From Candidatus Protistibacter heckmannii (lineage in GTDB: Bacteria; Pseudomonadota; Gammaproteobacteria; Burkholderiales; Burkholderiaceae), in the NCBI GenBank assembly GCA_025050535.1, contig JALBVF010000003.1, positions 248,001 to 312,000 of the forward strand: a stretch of 64,000 bases of DNA. Direction: 5' to 3'. A program made the translations under genes and the position numbers. Shown in pieces: positions 63,003-64,000 of the stretch. A model generated the notes under the pieces. The model saw only the letters and a program-made list of their open reading frames with translations. It did not search any database and was not told the origin of the DNA. Numbering within the stretch: the stretch's first letter is position 1; each line of letters begins with the position of its first letter.

Positions 63003-64000
63003 TTAAGCTTTGGCAACGGTGAGCGGGCCGAACATGGCGCCCAGGGCGGCCGCGGCCGGCGTGCCGGCGCTCACTCGCACCGCCCCTTCGGGCAGCCCGG
63101 CGTCGAGCGTGGCGGGCAGCAGCACGCTGGCCTCGCCGGTCGAAGTCTGCTGGCTGACGCGCACCGCGTCGCCTTCCTTGAGGCCGAGCTGGGCGAACAG
63201 CCCCTTGGACAGGCCCGCCTTGAGCGCGCGGCGCGCGGCGGCCGTGAGCTGCAGCGATTCGGCGCGGCGCACCAGCGGATCGGCGCTGTAGATGGGCACG
63301 TCGGCGACGCGCTCGAGCGCGCCGGCGACGGCGTTCACCGCGCCGGAGACGGAGCCGGAGGCGGCGTTGTCGAGCTTGGCGGCGATGTCGGCGGGCAGCG
63401 CGGCGGCGCGGATGTCCTCGGCGGACTCATAGTCGAAGCCGGAGAGGCCGAGCAGATTGCCCAGCACGCGCAGCACCTTCCAGCCCGGGCGCGTGTCGCC
63501 CAGAGGGCGGACCACGCCGTTGAAGCTTTGCGGGCGGCCTTCGCAGTTCACGAAGCTGCCGGCGGTTTCCGAGAACGGCGAGACGGGCAGCAGCACGTCG
63601 GCGTATTCCAGCGCCTCGGGCGACTTGAAGGGCGAGAGCACGACGACGGTCTCGGCCTTGTCCAGCGCGGCGCGGGCGGCGCGCGGATCGGCATGGTCGA
63701 AATCGGGTTCGGTATGCAGCAGGACGTAGGCCTTGCGCGGCTGCTCGACCAGGCTGCGCGCGTTGGCGGCGCCCTGCGGCAGCGCGCCGGCCAGATAGCC
63801 GCCGACGCTGTTGGCGGCTTCGGTCAGGAAGCCGAGCTTGGCGCCGGTGGTTTCGGCGATCCAGACGGCGAGCAGATGGATCTGCGAGAACTGCGGATGG
63901 GCTACGGCGGCGTTGCCGAGGAAGACGGCCTTGCGCTCGCCGGAGAGCAGCGTGTCGGAGATCTTCTTCGCGGCGGCGCTCGGCATGTCGGAGATCGGCG
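63003..64000 (-). CDS. nuoG: NADH-quinone oxidoreductase subunit G (partial, 5' end outside window)
   Basis: NuoG is the large iron-sulfur subunit of the complex I peripheral arm. Only the C-terminal ~330 residues are visible. They belong to the molybdopterin-oxidoreductase-like domain that lacks the cofactor in complex I. Features are KAVFLGNAAVAHPQFSQIHL, VLLHTEPDFDHADPRAARAA, the ADVLLPVSPFSETAGSFVNC segment and a C-terminal molydopterin-binding-like barrel. The frame is open to the window edge. It is placed before nuoH as in standard nuo operons. Confidence 0.93.
   Translation of the reverse strand, partial: PISDMPSAAAKKISDTLLSGERKAVFLGNAAVAHPQFSQIHLLAVWIAETTGAKLGFLTEAANSVGGYLAGALPQGAANARSLVEQPRKAYVLLHTEPDFDHADPRAARAALDKAETVVVLSPFKSPEALEYADVLLPVSPFSETAGSFVNCEGRPQSFNGVVRPLGDTRPGWKVLRVLGNLLGLSGFDYESAEDIRAAALPADIAAKLDNAASGSVSGAVNAVAGALERVADVPIYSADPLVRRAESLQLTAAARRALKAGLSKGLFAQLGLKEGDAVRVSQQTSTGEASVLLPATLDAGLPEGAVRVSAGTPAAAALGAMFGPLTVAKA

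Overview
The window is a GC-rich chromosomal segment from a betaproteobacterium of the order Burkholderiales, most likely family Alcaligenaceae (Bordetella/Achromobacter-like). I infer this from gene order and families, not from a database search. The markers are a purF-cvpA-dedD-folC-accD-trpA-trpB-trpF-truA-fimV-asd-leuB-leuD-leuC-gltA-sdhEBADC block, a 14-subunit-type nuo operon followed by DUF2818, Nudix and DUF1178 genes, and the DUF2863 family.

Layout. Positions 1-5.3 kb hold a glycerol uptake and use locus (glpR, glpD, glpS, glpT, glpP), where every gene fully inside the window is broken. Positions 5.4-27.8 kb are a long minus-strand run of intact housekeeping genes: HU, methionine sulfhydrylation, purine, folate, malonyl-CoA, Trp and Leu biosynthesis, tRNA pseudouridylation, FimV, citrate synthase and succinate dehydrogenase. 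At 27.9-30.1 kb a GntR regulator has a 1123-bp IS630-family element in its 5' end. Positions 30.1-36.7 kb run on the plus strand: mdh, a CitE-like lyase, a broken periplasmic protein, acnA and a DUF2863 gene. Positions 36.8-40.7 kb are accessory: yaaA, an orphan PIN-domain protein, a large Ala/Pro-rich hypothetical with a broken C-terminus, and a GST. Positions 40.8-53.8 kb are a decayed fatty-acid/acyl-CoA catabolism region (3-hydroxyacyl-CoA dehydrogenase, enoyl-CoA hydratase, a phosphotransferase, three acyl-CoA dehydrogenases, MaoC, a GST), with a second IS630 copy splitting one acyl-CoA dehydrogenase and with an intact histidine phosphatase and YbdK ligase inside it. Positions 53.8-64 kb are DUF1178, Nudix, DUF2818 and nuoN to nuoG (nuoG runs off the window).

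How it works together. The intact genes give a working TCA core (gltA, acnA, sdhCDABE, mdh) feeding complex I, plus Leu, Trp, Met and purine synthesis. Glycerol use and much of the acyl-CoA oxidation machinery here have been lost by nonsense mutations, frameshifts, stop-codon losses and one IS insertion. This looks like ongoing genome degradation in a lineage that has narrowed its carbon sources, possibly host-restricted. Single-base indels could in part be assembly errors, but the in-frame stops, an 8-bp duplication and an IS insertion with TA target duplication argue for real decay. I did not find a clearly new multi-gene system. The most notable items are one base change that removes the glpS stop and creates a stop in glpT, a regulator whose start codon is supplied by the end of an IS element, in-frame fusions created by lost stops or frameshifts, and the large putative membrane/secreted protein at 38.1-40.1 kb.
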